A stretch of 61,519 bases of DNA from Streptomyces sp. NRRL S-87 (GTDB lineage Bacteria; Actinomycetota; Actinomycetes; Streptomycetales; Streptomycetaceae): assembly GCF_000719335.1 (NCBI RefSeq), contig NZ_JOGB01000040.1, positions 1 to 61,519 on the forward strand. Reading direction: 5' to 3'. Under the pieces are notes generated by a model. The model saw nothing but the letters and a program-made list of their open reading frames with translations. It was not told where the DNA came from and made no database searches. Positions 26,701-35,739 of this stretch are shown one piece after another. Numbering within the stretch: position 1 is the first letter of the stretch; every line of letters starts with the position of its first letter. Made by a program: the position numbers and the translations under genes.

Positions 26701-27958
26701 GCGGCAGCGCCCACGCCGCGCCGGCGGCGGTGCCGTCCTCGGCGCCCGCGTCGCGCAGCAGCAGCTCCACCAGGCCGGGCTCGAGCAGCAGCCCGGCCCG
26801 CTCGGCCGGGCCGGTCACGGCCGTGCGCAACTCCTCCGGCGTCATGGGGGCGAGGACGTACAGCCCGTGCGTGAACACCTCGGCCAGCTCCGGATAGGCC
26901 AGGCACCGCCCGCTGAAGTCGGCCCGTAGGCCCAGCACGACGAGCACCGGGCCACCGTCGCCGTCCGGTCGTGCCCGGTCGGGGGCCGCGTCGGGGGCCG
27001 CGTCGGGGGAGCGCGGTCCGGCCAGGGACGTCAGGGCGGCGAAATAGGCCCGCCGCTCCGCCTCGTCCCGGCACAGGGTGAAGACCTCCTCGAACTGGTC
27101 GACCACGAGCACGACCCCGGCCGGCCCCGGGCCGGTCCCCGACGCCCCTCCCGCACCTGTGCCCCCTCCCGGACCGGTGCCCCCATCCGGACCTGTGCCC
27201 CCAGCCGGACCCGCGCCCGGCCCCGGACCCGCGCCCGGACCCGCGCCCGGACCCGCGCCCGGACCCGCGCCCGGACCCGCGCCCGGACCCGAGTCCGGAC
27301 CCGAGTCCGGCACCCTCGGCAGCGGTACCCCCACTGACCCCAGCGTCCGCAGGAGTTCCGCCACCGGGTGTGCGGTCGGCGTGCACACGGCCACCCGCCA
27401 GGCCCCCGTACCGGCGGGGCCCCCGCCGTCCGCGCCCCGCCGCAGGGCGGGTACGAGTCCCGCCCGCAGCAGCGAGGACTTGCCGGCACCCGACGGGGCC
27501 ACCACCGCCAACGGGCCGGTGCCCGCGCGCGTCCCGAGCCGGGCCAGCAGGGCGGCCGTGGTCCGCTCCCGCCCGAAGAACCAGTCCGCGTCCTCGGTCC
27601 CGAACGCGCTCAGCCCCCGGTACGGGCACTCACCCGCCCCCGACCCCGGCGCGGGCCTCGTCTCCGGCCGGCGGGCCGACGGCACGTCGGGCACCAGGCG
27701 GGCCAGGGCACCCGCCGCCCCCAGCGCCGTGTCGCAGCGGCGGGCCAGGTCGGCGGTGGGCGGCTTGCCGCCGTTCTCGATCTTGCTGAGGTAGCCCTTG
27801 CTGTAGTGGACGAGCCGGGCCAGCGCCGCCAGGGACAGACCGCGCTCGGCCCGCACCCGCCGCAGGGCCGGCCCGAACTCCTCCGGCCGGCCCGCGTCCT
27901 GCCGGGCACGGCCGGTTCCCTCGGCCCCGTCCGGTGACAGACCGGGTGTCCCGTCCAT
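23795..27958 (-). CDS. HTH - nSTAND1 NTPase - TM - 14xWD40 protein
   Basis: 1387 aa. ATG 27958 is chosen because GGAGG lies five bases upstream; the frame opens ten codons earlier at a GTG without a site. Domains: an XRE helix-turn-helix (about 28-85); a STAND-type NTPase resembling nSTAND1 (CPYRGLSAFGTEDADWFFGR, P-loop APSGAGKSS about 154-162) interrupted by a Gly/Pro repeat linker; a helical region; one membrane helix (LLAALAVLLAVALAAGGLAF); then 14 WD40 repeats from about residue 710 to the end, enough for two seven-bladed propellers. STAND proteins act as signal-activated switches. The target is unknown; DNA binding, membrane anchoring and propeller sensing in one chain is the notable feature. 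Confidence 0.9.
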   Translation of the reverse strand: MDGTPGLSPDGAEGTGRARQDAGRPEEFGPALRRVRAERGLSLAALARLVHYSKGYLSKIENGGKPPTADLARRCDTALGAAGALARLVPDVPSARRPETRPAPGSGAGECPYRGLSAFGTEDADWFFGRERTTAALLARLGTRAGTGPLAVVAPSGAGKSSLLRAGLVPALRRGADGGGPAGTGAWRVAVCTPTAHPVAELLRTLGSVGVPLPRVPDSGPDSGPGAGPGAGPGAGPGAGPGAGPGPGAGPAGGTGPDGGTGPGGGTGAGGASGTGPGPAGVVLVVDQFEEVFTLCRDEAERRAYFAALTSLAGPRSPDAAPDAAPDRARPDGDGGPVLVVLGLRADFSGRCLAYPELAEVFTHGLYVLAPMTPEELRTAVTGPAERAGLLLEPGLVELLLRDAGAEDGTAAGAAWALPLLSHALLVTWYARAGRTLTVEGYEATGGLRGAVARTAEEVFTGLDRTGRDAARRMLLRLVHVGDGDVETRRRTAPDRLAAGVTDPRAAAAALDAFVRARLVTAGASAVQISHEALLRAWPRLRDWIHDDRADLLVHQQLTDAAAAWVRDGRDPELLYRGNRLAAAEEWADRQDGRHPPGPVEAEFLAASGAEERRRRQRALRQARTQRRLLAALAVLLAVALAAGGLAFHQRSSALRERTVAQSQAMAERSAAVAAGQPEASMLLAARAYRTSPTTEARGALLSTQAQAFAGRLTGHTGAVNAVAFAPDGRVLATSSSDGTVRLWGGPGFRSSVAVLTGHGGSVLAVAFGAGGRLLAAAGTDGTVRLWRLPERQAVGTLYGHSGGVRSVAFSPDGTRLVSGGLDGTVRLWDVAGRRLTDTLRGHTDGVYGVAFAPDGRRVASGAADRTVRLWDVSGSGSGGRPAATLEGHSDVVLGVAFAPDGRTLASGSADRTVRVWDVDGRDDDGPGEGPGDGTDVRADAPDAPDAPDAPDAPDAAGDGGGEAGATARRPVVLRGHSDDVNSVTYTTDGTAVVSASGDGTAKVWDAATHRVTQVLAGHGDYVLSVAAGPEHLLATGSFDQSAVLWDTGRGALVTRPFAELWQSAFAPGGRLLASAGADGGVRLWDPARRRLLGTLTGHQGSVFAVAFSPDGRLLASAGADRTVRLWDARRRTPLAALTGHGGAVYALAFSPDGRTLASASADRTVKLWDTARHRQVTTLSGHQDFVNAVAFSPDGRLLATGSDDLTVRLWEPAAAARRAEHPAGGPDGPERTGGWVERAALRGHRGAVRSLSFAPDGRRLASSGNDGAVRVWDVAPRRAAATLTGHVGAVRAVVFGPGGHTLASGGVDGTVRLWDADRFRLEASLAGHGGAVWGVVFDPADGRLTSTGTDGTVRLWSLGAGSRIGAVCALVGAAAQAHPGGEVCGG
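27225..27308 (-). repeat. 12-bp tandem repeat in the nSTAND linker
   Basis: GGACCCGCGCCC is repeated five times exactly (27225-27284), then twice as GGACCCGAGTCC (27285-27308). Read on the minus strand it encodes Gly-Ala-Gly-Pro and Asp-Ser-Gly-Pro units. It is a flexible linker inside the NTPase region and likely length-variable. Confidence 0.85.
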
Positions 27959-28123
27959 ACGTGCCTCCGCGCTGTTGCGGCTGCTCACGCTAGCGAGAGC
28001 GCCGCCGTTCGCGCACGGACGGTTACCCGTTCGGCTGATTCCCGGCCGTCGGCGCCCCCGGCCGCGGCGGCACGGCCGGTAGCGGGGGCACCCGTGGTCT
28101 ACGGCCCCGAGGGTGGCGGTGCG

Positions 28124-29761
28124 TCAGGCCAGCGCCAGCACCGACCGGACGACCCCGCGCAGCACCTCCACCGGGTCCGCACCCGCGTCCGCCCGCGACG
28201 ACCGCCAGGCCACGAACCCGTCCGGCCGTACCAGCACCGCGCCCGCCGCGGTCGTACCGTGCGCCTGCGCCCAGTCCGCGCCGCCCTCGGCCACGAGGTC
28301 CCCGTCCGCGCCGATCCGGTACGCCTCCAGCCGGACGGACAGCTCGCGCGCGACCCGCTCCGCCGCCGCGTGCCAGCCGCCCTGCTCGGACGCGTCGCTG
28401 AGCAGCACCAGGGAGCGCTCGTACAGGTCGAGGGTGGAGAGCCGGTTCCCGGAGCCGCGCCGCAGCCACAGGTGCGGCGCCCGGCTGCCCGGTTCGCCCG
28501 TGAGCCGTACGCCCTCCGGCACCACCGGCTGCTCCGGGTCGGTGCCGACCACCGCGCCGCGCGGGTAGCGGTAGGCGAGCGCGACGTCGAGGATGCCGCC
28601 CTGCCTGCCGCCGGGGCCGGCCGCGGGCTCGTACCCGGGGTGGCTGTGCTCGGCCGAACGGGCCGTGGCCCGGGCGCTGGTGGCCTCGGCGACGGGGCGG
28701 CGCTCGGCGTCGTACGAGTCCAGCAGGCCGGGGCCGGCCCAGCCGCCGAGCACGGCGGCGAGCTTCCACGCCAGGTTGTGCGCGTCCTGGATGCCGGTGT
28801 TGGAGCCGAACGCGCCGGTCGGCGACATCTCGTGCGCGGAGTCGCCGGCCAGGAACACCCGCCCGCGGCCGTACCGCTCGGCCACCCGCTCCGCCGCGTG
28901 CCACGGGGCCCGACCCGTGACCTGGACGTCCAGGTCGGGCACGCCCACCGCGCGCCGGATGTGCACCGCGCACCGCTCGTCGGTGAAGTCCTCCAGTGTC
29001 TCGCCTCGCTCGGGCCGCCAGGGCGCGTGGAACACCCAGTTCTCCCGGTTGTCGACCGGCAGCAGGGCGCCGTCGCCCTCCGGATGGGTGAGGTAGCAGA
29101 CGATGAAGCGGCGGTCGCCGACCGCCTCGGCCAGCCCGCGCGAGCGGAACGTGATGCTGACGTTGTGGAACAGGTCGCCGGGGCCGTTCTGGCCGATGGC
29201 CAGGTGCTCGCGGATCGGGCTGCGCGGTCCGTCGGCGGCCACCAGGTAGTCGGCGCGGATCGTGGTGTGGTCGCCCGTGTCGCGGTTCTTCACCAGCGCC
29301 GTGATCCCGTCGGCGTCCTGGTCGAACGACAGCATCTCGGAGCCGAAGCGCAGGTCGCCGCCCAGGTCGCGGGCGCAGTCCAGCAGCACCGGCTCCAGGT
29401 CGTTCTGGCTGCACAGGCACCACCCGCTCGGGCTGAACCGGGCCAGGCCGCCACCGGGGTCGATCTCGCGGAACAGCCACTCGCCGGCGTCGCCGACCAG
29501 GCTGGGCGTCTGGAGGATGCCGTGGTTGTCGGCGAGGACGGAGGCCGCCTGGCGGATCCGGGCCTCGGCGCCGGCCACCCGGAAGAGTTCCATCGTCCGG
29601 ACGTTGTTGCCCCGGCCGCGCGGGTGGATGGAGGTGCCCGCGTGCCGCTCCACGAGGGTGTGGCGTACGCCGAGCCGGCCCAGGAACAGGGACGTGGACA
29701 GGCCCACCAGGGAGCCGCCGACGATGAGAACCGGTACGCGGTGGTCGAATTCTTCGTTCAT
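28124..29761 (-). CDS. FAD-dependent polyketide hydroxylase (WhiE ORFVIII-like)
   Basis: 545 aa. Group A flavoprotein monooxygenase with the GxGxxG-like LIVGGSLVGLSTSLFLGRLG (10-29), the DG motif (AADGPRSPIRE), the GD motif (FLAGDSAHEMSPTGAFGSN) and a thioredoxin-like C-terminal domain. It hydroxylates aromatic polyketides using NAD(P)H and O2. In the S. coelicolor whiE locus the hydroxylase is divergent from the ORFI-VII operon, and the same arrangement is seen here. It probably oxidises the pigment precursor late in the pathway. There is a 246-bp divergent promoter region with its partner. Confidence 0.93.
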   Translation of the reverse strand: MNEEFDHRVPVLIVGGSLVGLSTSLFLGRLGVRHTLVERHAGTSIHPRGRGNNVRTMELFRVAGAEARIRQAASVLADNHGILQTPSLVGDAGEWLFREIDPGGGLARFSPSGWCLCSQNDLEPVLLDCARDLGGDLRFGSEMLSFDQDADGITALVKNRDTGDHTTIRADYLVAADGPRSPIREHLAIGQNGPGDLFHNVSITFRSRGLAEAVGDRRFIVCYLTHPEGDGALLPVDNRENWVFHAPWRPERGETLEDFTDERCAVHIRRAVGVPDLDVQVTGRAPWHAAERVAERYGRGRVFLAGDSAHEMSPTGAFGSNTGIQDAHNLAWKLAAVLGGWAGPGLLDSYDAERRPVAEATSARATARSAEHSHPGYEPAAGPGGRQGGILDVALAYRYPRGAVVGTDPEQPVVPEGVRLTGEPGSRAPHLWLRRGSGNRLSTLDLYERSLVLLSDASEQGGWHAAAERVARELSVRLEAYRIGADGDLVAEGGADWAQAHGTTAAGAVLVRPDGFVAWRSSRADAGADPVEVLRGVVRSVLALA

Positions 29762-29854
29762 CAGTTCATCCGTTCCTCAGATCCTCCGGTGACGGACCGG
29801 GACGTGCGGGGACGGGATGTCCATGCCCGGCCGTGGGCCGTTTCGGACGGGCAA

Positions 29855-29904
29855 TCACCCACCTGGTGCACAACACCGCACGTCACCCAGGTGGTTCACA
29901 CCAC
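29855..29904. promoter_or_regulatory. Repeat element in the whiE-like divergent promoter
   Basis: Two 22-bp copies with 18 identical positions start at 29855 (TCACCCACCTGGTGCACAAC...) and 29883 (TCACCCAGGTGGTTCACACC...), 28 bp apart. CCACCTGG in the first and CCAGGTGG in the second also form an inverted repeat. It lies between the FAD hydroxylase and the SchA/CurD gene and is a plausible regulator site. Confidence 0.55.
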
Positions 29905-30007
29905 TCGCGGACCCGCCGGGACCGGCACAGGATCGAGGGCGACGGTGACCGGCCCTTCCCCATGGCCGCGCCGGTCGCTCCTGCCCCCCGAAGGAGACGC
30001 GAGCAGG

Positions 30008-31186
30008 ATGACACTCACGGAACAGTCCCTTTCACGTCTGGCGGAACGGGTCTCCCAGTCCGCGTTCGACGGCTCCCGGCTCCGGGTGGTCCTGCTGATG
30101 GACCTGCACGACGGCATCCAGCAGCAGTTCCTGACGGCGTACGAGCACGTGTGCGAGCAGATGGCCGCCGTGCCCGGACACATCAGCGACCAGCTGTGCC
30201 AGTCCATCGAGAACCCGGCGCAGTGGCTGATCACCAGCGAGTGGGAGAGCGCCGAGCCCTTCCTCGCCTGGGTCAACAGCGACGAGCACGTGGACATGGT
30301 GCGGCCGCTGAGCGCCTGCGTCCGCGACACCCACTCGCTCCGCTACACCATCCTGCGCGAGACCGGCAGCGGCCCCGAGGCGGCCCCCGCCCCGGTCGGC
30401 CTCCGGCTCCAGGCGGCGCCCCGCATCGGCGACGGCATCGTCCGCCACGCCCTCACCTTCACGGTCCGGCCGGGCAGCGAGGCGAAGGTCGCCGAGATCC
30501 TCGCCGGCTACCAGTCGCCGCAGGCGCGCGTCGACGACACCACGAGCCTGTGCCGCACCTCCCTCTTCATGCACGGCAACCGCGTGGTGCGCGCCGTCGA
30601 GGTCCGCGGCGACCTGATGTCCGCCCTGCGCCACGTGGCCCGCCAGCCGGAGGTGCGCGCCGTCGAGGAGGCCATCAACCCGTACCTGGAGCAGGACCGC
30701 GACCTCACCGACGCCGAGTCGGCCCGCATGTTCTTCATGCGCGCCGCGCTGCCGGCCGTCCACCACGTGCGCCCCCACTCCGCGGAGCCGGGCGGGCTCC
30801 CGCCCGCCGACGGTGACGAGCCCGGCGTCCGGCGGCACGCCCTGTACTACCCGGCACGGCCCGGCTGCGGCATGGCCCTGGCCCGGCTCCTCGCCCGCCA
30901 GGACGCGGCCGCGGCGCACGACCCCGGCCATCCGGTGTACGCGGCCACGATCTTCCAGCGGGACGACGTCGTCGTGCGCCTGGTCGACGTACGGGGCAGC
31001 CTGGAGGCCGACCCGGCCCGCGCCCTCGGCGTACACGGCCCGCGCAAGGCCGCCGTCCTGACCCGGCTCCTCGACCACGGGGCCCTCGGCTCCGACGGCC
31101 GCGTCGACGGCCCCGCCGACGTCGCCCGCCTCCTGCGCGCTACCGACATGCGCCTGGTCACCGACCGTCGGGCGCCCCAGTCCTGA
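30008..31186 (+). CDS. SchA/CurD-like protein (WhiE ORFI-like)
   Basis: 392 aa from ATG 30008, with GAAGGAGA upstream; the longer frame upstream is not coding. Three related alpha/beta segments follow each other. The first, about 20-110, is like an antibiotic-biosynthesis monooxygenase fold ([15 protein letters not shown]). The second starts [15 protein letters not shown] and the third starts [12 protein letters not shown]. The second and third match the SchA/CurD family of spore pigment clusters. The biochemical role is not established; it may be an oxygenase or assembly factor of the pigment complex. It opens the operon and has a paralogue at 59820-61001. Confidence 0.9.
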   Translation: MTLTEQSLSRLAERVSQSAFDGSRLRVVLLMDLHDGIQQQFLTAYEHVCEQMAAVPGHISDQLCQSIENPAQWLITSEWESAEPFLAWVNSDEHVDMVRPLSACVRDTHSLRYTILRETGSGPEAAPAPVGLRLQAAPRIGDGIVRHALTFTVRPGSEAKVAEILAGYQSPQARVDDTTSLCRTSLFMHGNRVVRAVEVRGDLMSALRHVARQPEVRAVEEAINPYLEQDRDLTDAESARMFFMRAALPAVHHVRPHSAEPGGLPPADGDEPGVRRHALYYPARPGCGMALARLLARQDAAAAHDPGHPVYAATIFQRDDVVVRLVDVRGSLEADPARALGVHGPRKAAVLTRLLDHGALGSDGRVDGPADVARLLRATDMRLVTDRRAPQS

Positions 31187-31232
31187 CGTCCACGGCCGCC
31201 GCCGCGGCCGACCCCACCCCTCTGGAGGAACC

Positions 31233-31676
31233 ATGAGCAAGCAGCGGCCCCGAGTCGTGGATCTCGGTGAGATCGAGCCCAACCGAAGGCGCGGAGGTGA
31301 TCTGCGCGCCATGCTCACCCCCGCCACCGTCGGGTCCACCAGCGGGTTCATGGGGGTGGCCCTCGTCGACCCCGGCGACCGGATCGGCGAGCACTACCAC
31401 CCGTACTCCGAGGAGTTCGTGTACGTCGTCGCCGGCGAGCTGGAGGTGGACCTGGACGGCGTACCGCAGCCGCTGCGGCCGGGCCAGGGCCTGATGATCC
31501 CCGCGTACGTGCGCCACCGCTTCCGCAACGTGGGCGACACCGAGGCGCGCCTGGTCTTCCACCTCGGTCCGCTGGCCCCGCACCCGAGCATGGGCCACGT
31601 CGACACCGAGGGCCCGGACGCCGCGCTGGAAACCGCGGCCGGGATGCGCCCGCCGGAACCGGAGGCCGTGTCGTGA
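31233..31676 (+). CDS. Cupin protein of pigment cluster (WhiE ORFII-like)
   Basis: 147 aa; ATG preceded by TGGAGGA. A single cupin barrel with motif 1 [21 protein letters not shown] (His, His, Glu) and motif 2 [13 protein letters not shown]. It probably binds a divalent metal. The WhiE ORFII counterpart is needed in spore pigment loci, with a role in polyketide folding or oxidation not firmly known. The stop overlaps the KS-alpha GTG. Confidence 0.92.
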   Translation: MSKQRPRVVDLGEIEPNRRRGGDLRAMLTPATVGSTSGFMGVALVDPGDRIGEHYHPYSEEFVYVVAGELEVDLDGVPQPLRPGQGLMIPAYVRHRFRNVGDTEARLVFHLGPLAPHPSMGHVDTEGPDAALETAAGMRPPEPEAVS

Positions 31677-32941
31677 GCCGGCGCGTCGCGGTCACCGGCA
31701 TAGGCGCGGTCGCCCCGGGCGGGGTCGGCGTACCCGCGTTCTGGGATCTGCTGGCCTCCGGCCGCACCGCGACCCGCGGCATCACCTTCTTCGACCCGGA
31801 GGGGCTGCGCTCGCGCATCGCGGCGGAGTGCGACTTCGACCCGCTCGACCACGGCCTGACCGTGGAGCAGGCCGAGCGCTGCGACCGCTACGTCCAGTTC
31901 GCCCTCGTGGCCGCGCGCGAGGCGGCGGTCGACGCCGGCCTTGCCGCGGACCAGGTGGACCCCTGGCGGCTGGGTGTCAGCCTCGGCACCGCCGTGGGCG
32001 GCACCACCCGGCTGGAGCACGACTACGTCCTGGTCAGCGAGCGCGGCGCGCGCTGGGACGTGGACCACCGGGCGGCGGGCGCGCACCTGCACCGGGCCTT
32101 CTCGCCGAGCACCCTCGCCTCGGCGGTCGCCGAGGAGTTCGGCGCCCACGGGCCCGTGCAGAGCGTGTCGACGGGCTGCACCTCCGGGCTGGACGCGGTC
32201 GGCTACGCCTTCCACGCCATCCAGGAGGGCCGGCTGGACGTCTGCATCGCCGGCGCCGCCGACTCGCCCATCTCGCCGATCACGATGGCCTGCTTCGACG
32301 CCATCAAGGCGACCTCCCCCAACAACGACGACCCCGCGCACGCCTCCCGCCCCTTCGACGCCCGCCGCGACGGGTTCGTCATGGGCGAGGGCGGGGCCGT
32401 ACTCGTCCTGGAGGACCTCGCCCACGCCCGGGCCCGCGGCGCCCGCGTGTACTGCGAGATCAGCGGCTACGCCACCTTCGGCAACGCCTACCACATGACC
32501 GGACTGACCACCGAGGGCACGGAGATGGCCCGTGCCATCGACACCGCCCTCGACCAGGCGAGGCTGGACCCCACGGCCGTCGACTACGTCAACGCCCACG
32601 GCTCCGGCACCCGCCAGAACGACCGGCACGAGACCGCCGCGGTCAAGCGCTCCCTCGGCGCCCACGCGTACGACACGCCGATGAGCTCGATCAAATCCAT
32701 GGTCGGGCACTCCCTCGGCGCGATCGGCTCCATAGAGCTGGTCGCCTGCGTCCTGGCCCTGGCCCACCAGACCGTGCCGCCCACCGCGAACTACGAGATC
32801 CCCGACCCCGAGTGCGACCTGGACTACGTGCCCCGCGAGGCACGGCCGCGCAGGCTGCGGCACGTGCTGTCGGTGGGCAGCGGCTTCGGCGGCTTCCAGT
32901 CCGCGGTCGTCCTCGGCAGGCCGGACGGGAGCGCACCATGA
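31673..32941 (+). CDS. Type II PKS ketosynthase alpha (WhiE ORFIII-like)
   Basis: 422 aa; GTG overlapping the cupin stop. Thiolase-fold condensing enzyme with nucleophile C169 in [14 protein letters not shown], histidines in VNAHGSGT and [13 protein letters not shown], and a C-terminal [10 protein letters not shown] loop. It catalyses decarboxylative chain elongation with malonyl-ACP as a heterodimer with the next gene product. Sequence and neighbours place it with spore pigment rather than antibiotic synthases. ATG of the CLF overlaps its stop. Confidence 0.96.
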   Translation: MSRRVAVTGIGAVAPGGVGVPAFWDLLASGRTATRGITFFDPEGLRSRIAAECDFDPLDHGLTVEQAERCDRYVQFALVAAREAAVDAGLAADQVDPWRLGVSLGTAVGGTTRLEHDYVLVSERGARWDVDHRAAGAHLHRAFSPSTLASAVAEEFGAHGPVQSVSTGCTSGLDAVGYAFHAIQEGRLDVCIAGAADSPISPITMACFDAIKATSPNNDDPAHASRPFDARRDGFVMGEGGAVLVLEDLAHARARGARVYCEISGYATFGNAYHMTGLTTEGTEMARAIDTALDQARLDPTAVDYVNAHGSGTRQNDRHETAAVKRSLGAHAYDTPMSSIKSMVGHSLGAIGSIELVACVLALAHQTVPPTANYEIPDPECDLDYVPREARPRRLRHVLSVGSGFGGFQSAVVLGRPDGSAP

Positions 32942-34185
32942 GCCAGCCTCATTCCCGACGCGCCGTCATCACCGGCATCGGCGTGGTCGCGCCGAACGGA
33001 CTGAGCGTCGACACGTTCTGGAAGTCCACCCAGGAGGGCATCGCCGTCCTGGACCGCGTCACCCGCGAGGGCTTCGGCGACCTGCCGCTGCGCGTCGCCG
33101 GCGAGGTCCGGGGCTTTGATCCGGCCGCCCACGCCGAGGACCGCTACCTGGTCCAGACCGACCGCTTCACCCACTTCGCCATGGCGGCCGCGGACCTCGC
33201 GTTCGCGGACGCCGGACTGACCGGGGTCGACCTGGACTCCCCGTTCTCGGTGGGCGTGGTGACCGCGGCCGGTTCGGGCGGCGGCGAGTTCGGCCAGCGC
33301 GAGCTCCAGCAGCTGTGGGGCAAGGGGAGCCGGTACGTGGGCCCGTACCAGTCCATCGCCTGGTTCTACGCCGCCAGCACCGGCCAGATCTCGATCCGCG
33401 GCGGCTACAAGGGCCCCTGCTCGGTGGTCGCGAGCGACGAGGCCGGCGGGCTGGACGCCATCGCGCACGCGGCCCGGGCGGTCCGCCGCGGCACGCAGGC
33501 CCTCGTGGTCGGCGCGACCGAGGCGCCGCTGGCCCCGTACTCGGCGGTCTGCCAGCTGGGCTACCCCGAGCTGAGCACCCTCGCCGATCCCGACCGCGCC
33601 TACCGGCCGTTCTCGGCCTCGGCGTGCGGCTTCGTGCCGGCCGAGGGCGGGGCCATGCTCGTCGTCGAGGACGAGGCGGCGGCCCTGGCCCGCGGTGCCC
33701 GGGTCCGGGCCGTCGTGGCCGGACACGCCGCCACGTTCACCGGGGCCTCGCGCTGGCAGGAGTCCCGGGACGGCCTGGCCCGGGCCGTCGAGGGCGCGCT
33801 CGCCGAGGCGGGCTGCGCCCCCGAGGAGGTCGACGTCGTCTTCGCGGACGCCCTCGGCATCCCCGCCGCGGACCGGGCCGAGGCGCTGGCCCTGGCCGAC
33901 GCCCTGGGCCGGCACGGGTCGCAGGTGCCGGTCACGGCGCCGAAGACCGGCATCGGGCGGGCGTACTGCGGTGCACCCGTGCTGGACACCGCGGCCGCGG
34001 TCCTCGCCATGGAGCACGGCCTGATCCCGCCCACGCCGAACGTCTACGACATCTGCCACGACATGGACCTGGTGACCTCGCGGGCCCGGCCCGCCCGGCT
34101 GCGCACCGCGCTGGTGCTCAGCCGGGGCCTGATGGGGTCGTGCGCGGCGCTGGTCCTGCGGCGCGGCGACGGCGGTCAGGACTGA
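32938..34185 (+). CDS. Chain length factor, KS-beta (WhiE ORFIV-like)
   Basis: 415 aa. Same fold as KS-alpha but without the nucleophile: the equivalent stretch reads [14 protein letters not shown], with Glu168 where most chain length factors carry Gln (EQAGGLD). It sets polyketide length in the KS-alpha/beta heterodimer. The second catalytic His region is also lost ([30 protein letters not shown]). It is followed by an unusually long 207-bp gap before the ACP. Confidence 0.95.
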   Translation: MSQPHSRRAVITGIGVVAPNGLSVDTFWKSTQEGIAVLDRVTREGFGDLPLRVAGEVRGFDPAAHAEDRYLVQTDRFTHFAMAAADLAFADAGLTGVDLDSPFSVGVVTAAGSGGGEFGQRELQQLWGKGSRYVGPYQSIAWFYAASTGQISIRGGYKGPCSVVASDEAGGLDAIAHAARAVRRGTQALVVGATEAPLAPYSAVCQLGYPELSTLADPDRAYRPFSASACGFVPAEGGAMLVVEDEAAALARGARVRAVVAGHAATFTGASRWQESRDGLARAVEGALAEAGCAPEEVDVVFADALGIPAADRAEALALADALGRHGSQVPVTAPKTGIGRAYCGAPVLDTAAAVLAMEHGLIPPTPNVYDICHDMDLVTSRARPARLRTALVLSRGLMGSCAALVLRRGDGGQD

Positions 34186-34240
34186 CGGGCGCCGTCCGCG
34201 GGCCCGGTCCCGCACCCGACCGACGCCGGGCCCGACGGAA

Positions 34241-34305
34241 CCGACCCCGTACCCCGGCGACCCCGTACCCGACCGACCGACCGACCGACCCCGTACCCCG
34301 GCGAC
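34241..34305 (+). repeat. 21-bp direct repeat and CCGA tandem run between KS-beta and ACP
   Basis: CCGACCCCGTACCCCGGCGA(C) occurs at 34241-34261 and again at 34285-34305. Between them is a run of CCGA units (34269-34288). This simple-sequence block fills most of the 207-bp gap inside the otherwise tightly packed pigment operon. No promoter is obvious, and a good AAGGAGGAG site precedes the ACP. Confidence 0.75.
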
Positions 34306-34392
34306 GCCGGTCCCCGCCCGGTCCCCGATCCCGGTCCCTGACCACCGATCCCCGAACACCGAATCCCGCACCACGAAGGAGGAGCTCCTCCC

Positions 34393-35137
<745 letters not shown>

Positions 35138-35167
35138 CCGGCCCACCGCCCACCAGACAGGACCCCC

Positions 35168-35503
35168 ATGCACCACGCCCTGATCGTCGCCCGCATGGCG
35201 CCCGGCTCGGCACCCGACATCGCCGGCGTCTTCGCCGACTCCGACCGCGGCGAGCTGCCCCGCATCATCGGGGTCAGCCGGCGCAGCCTCTTCCAGTTCG
35301 GTGACGTGTACCTGCACCTCATCGAGTCCGAGAACCCGCTGGGCCCGGCCATCGCCAAGGCGAGCACGCACCCCGAGTTCCGCGGCATCAGCGAGCGTCT
35401 GGAGGCGTACGTCAGCCCGTACGACCCCGAGACCTGGCGCAGCCCGAAGGACGCCATGGCCCACTGCTTCTACCGCTGGGAGCCCACCCGCTCCCGGGCC
35501 TGA
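35168..35503 (+). CDS. TcmI-family polyketide cyclase (WhiE ORFVII-like)
   Basis: 111 aa with a ferredoxin-like fold: HHALIVARMAPGSAPDIAGVFADSDRGELP, then RSLFQFGDVYLHLIE, and FRGISERLEAYVSPYDPETWRSP. It matches TcmI-type second-stage cyclases and the last gene of the whiE ORFI-VII operon. It ends the operon; a perfect hairpin with T-run follows 18 bases after the stop. Confidence 0.95.
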   Translation: MHHALIVARMAPGSAPDIAGVFADSDRGELPRIIGVSRRSLFQFGDVYLHLIESENPLGPAIAKASTHPEFRGISERLEAYVSPYDPETWRSPKDAMAHCFYRWEPTRSRA

Positions 35504-35520
35504 CCGGTCCCGACGGCCGA

Positions 35521-35557
35521 CGGTCCGGCTCCGCCCCGTGCGGAGCCGGACCGTTTT
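35521..35557 (+). terminator. Intrinsic terminator of the pigment operon
   Basis: CGGTCCGGCTCCG (35521-35533) pairs with CGGAGCCGGACCG (35541-35553), perfect 13-bp stem and seven-base loop, followed by TTTT (35554-35557). It is the most classical terminator of the window. Confidence 0.93.
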
Positions 35558-35739
35558 CGTGCGTCCATGTCCGACATGCCCCTCCGTCAATTCCCGCCCC
35601 TGGGCATAACTTTGGCGTCTCTTGATCAACACCTGCCCCTGACGTGAACTGTTCCTGACAACCATGGCGCGGTACCGCCCGCACACCGGTCACCCCGGAG
35701 TGCGCGGCCAACCCCACACACGTCATGGCAGGGACATAC

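Noticed and set aside
23180..26929. A 1249-codon open frame on the plus strand opposite the WD40 gene
   Set aside because: It mirrors the WD repeats in the opposite frame (repeated AVRGERHR-type patterns). The minus strand gives perfect WD40 and P-loop motifs.
27211..27312. CRISPR-like array of short repeats
   Set aside because: The units are contiguous 12-bp coding repeats without spacers, and keep the reading frame of the STAND gene.
28094..30007. N-terminal extension of the SchA/CurD open frame back to 28094
   Set aside because: It runs antisense through the FAD hydroxylase. The paralogue at 61001 starts at the equivalent Met, and a good ribosome-binding site precedes 30008.
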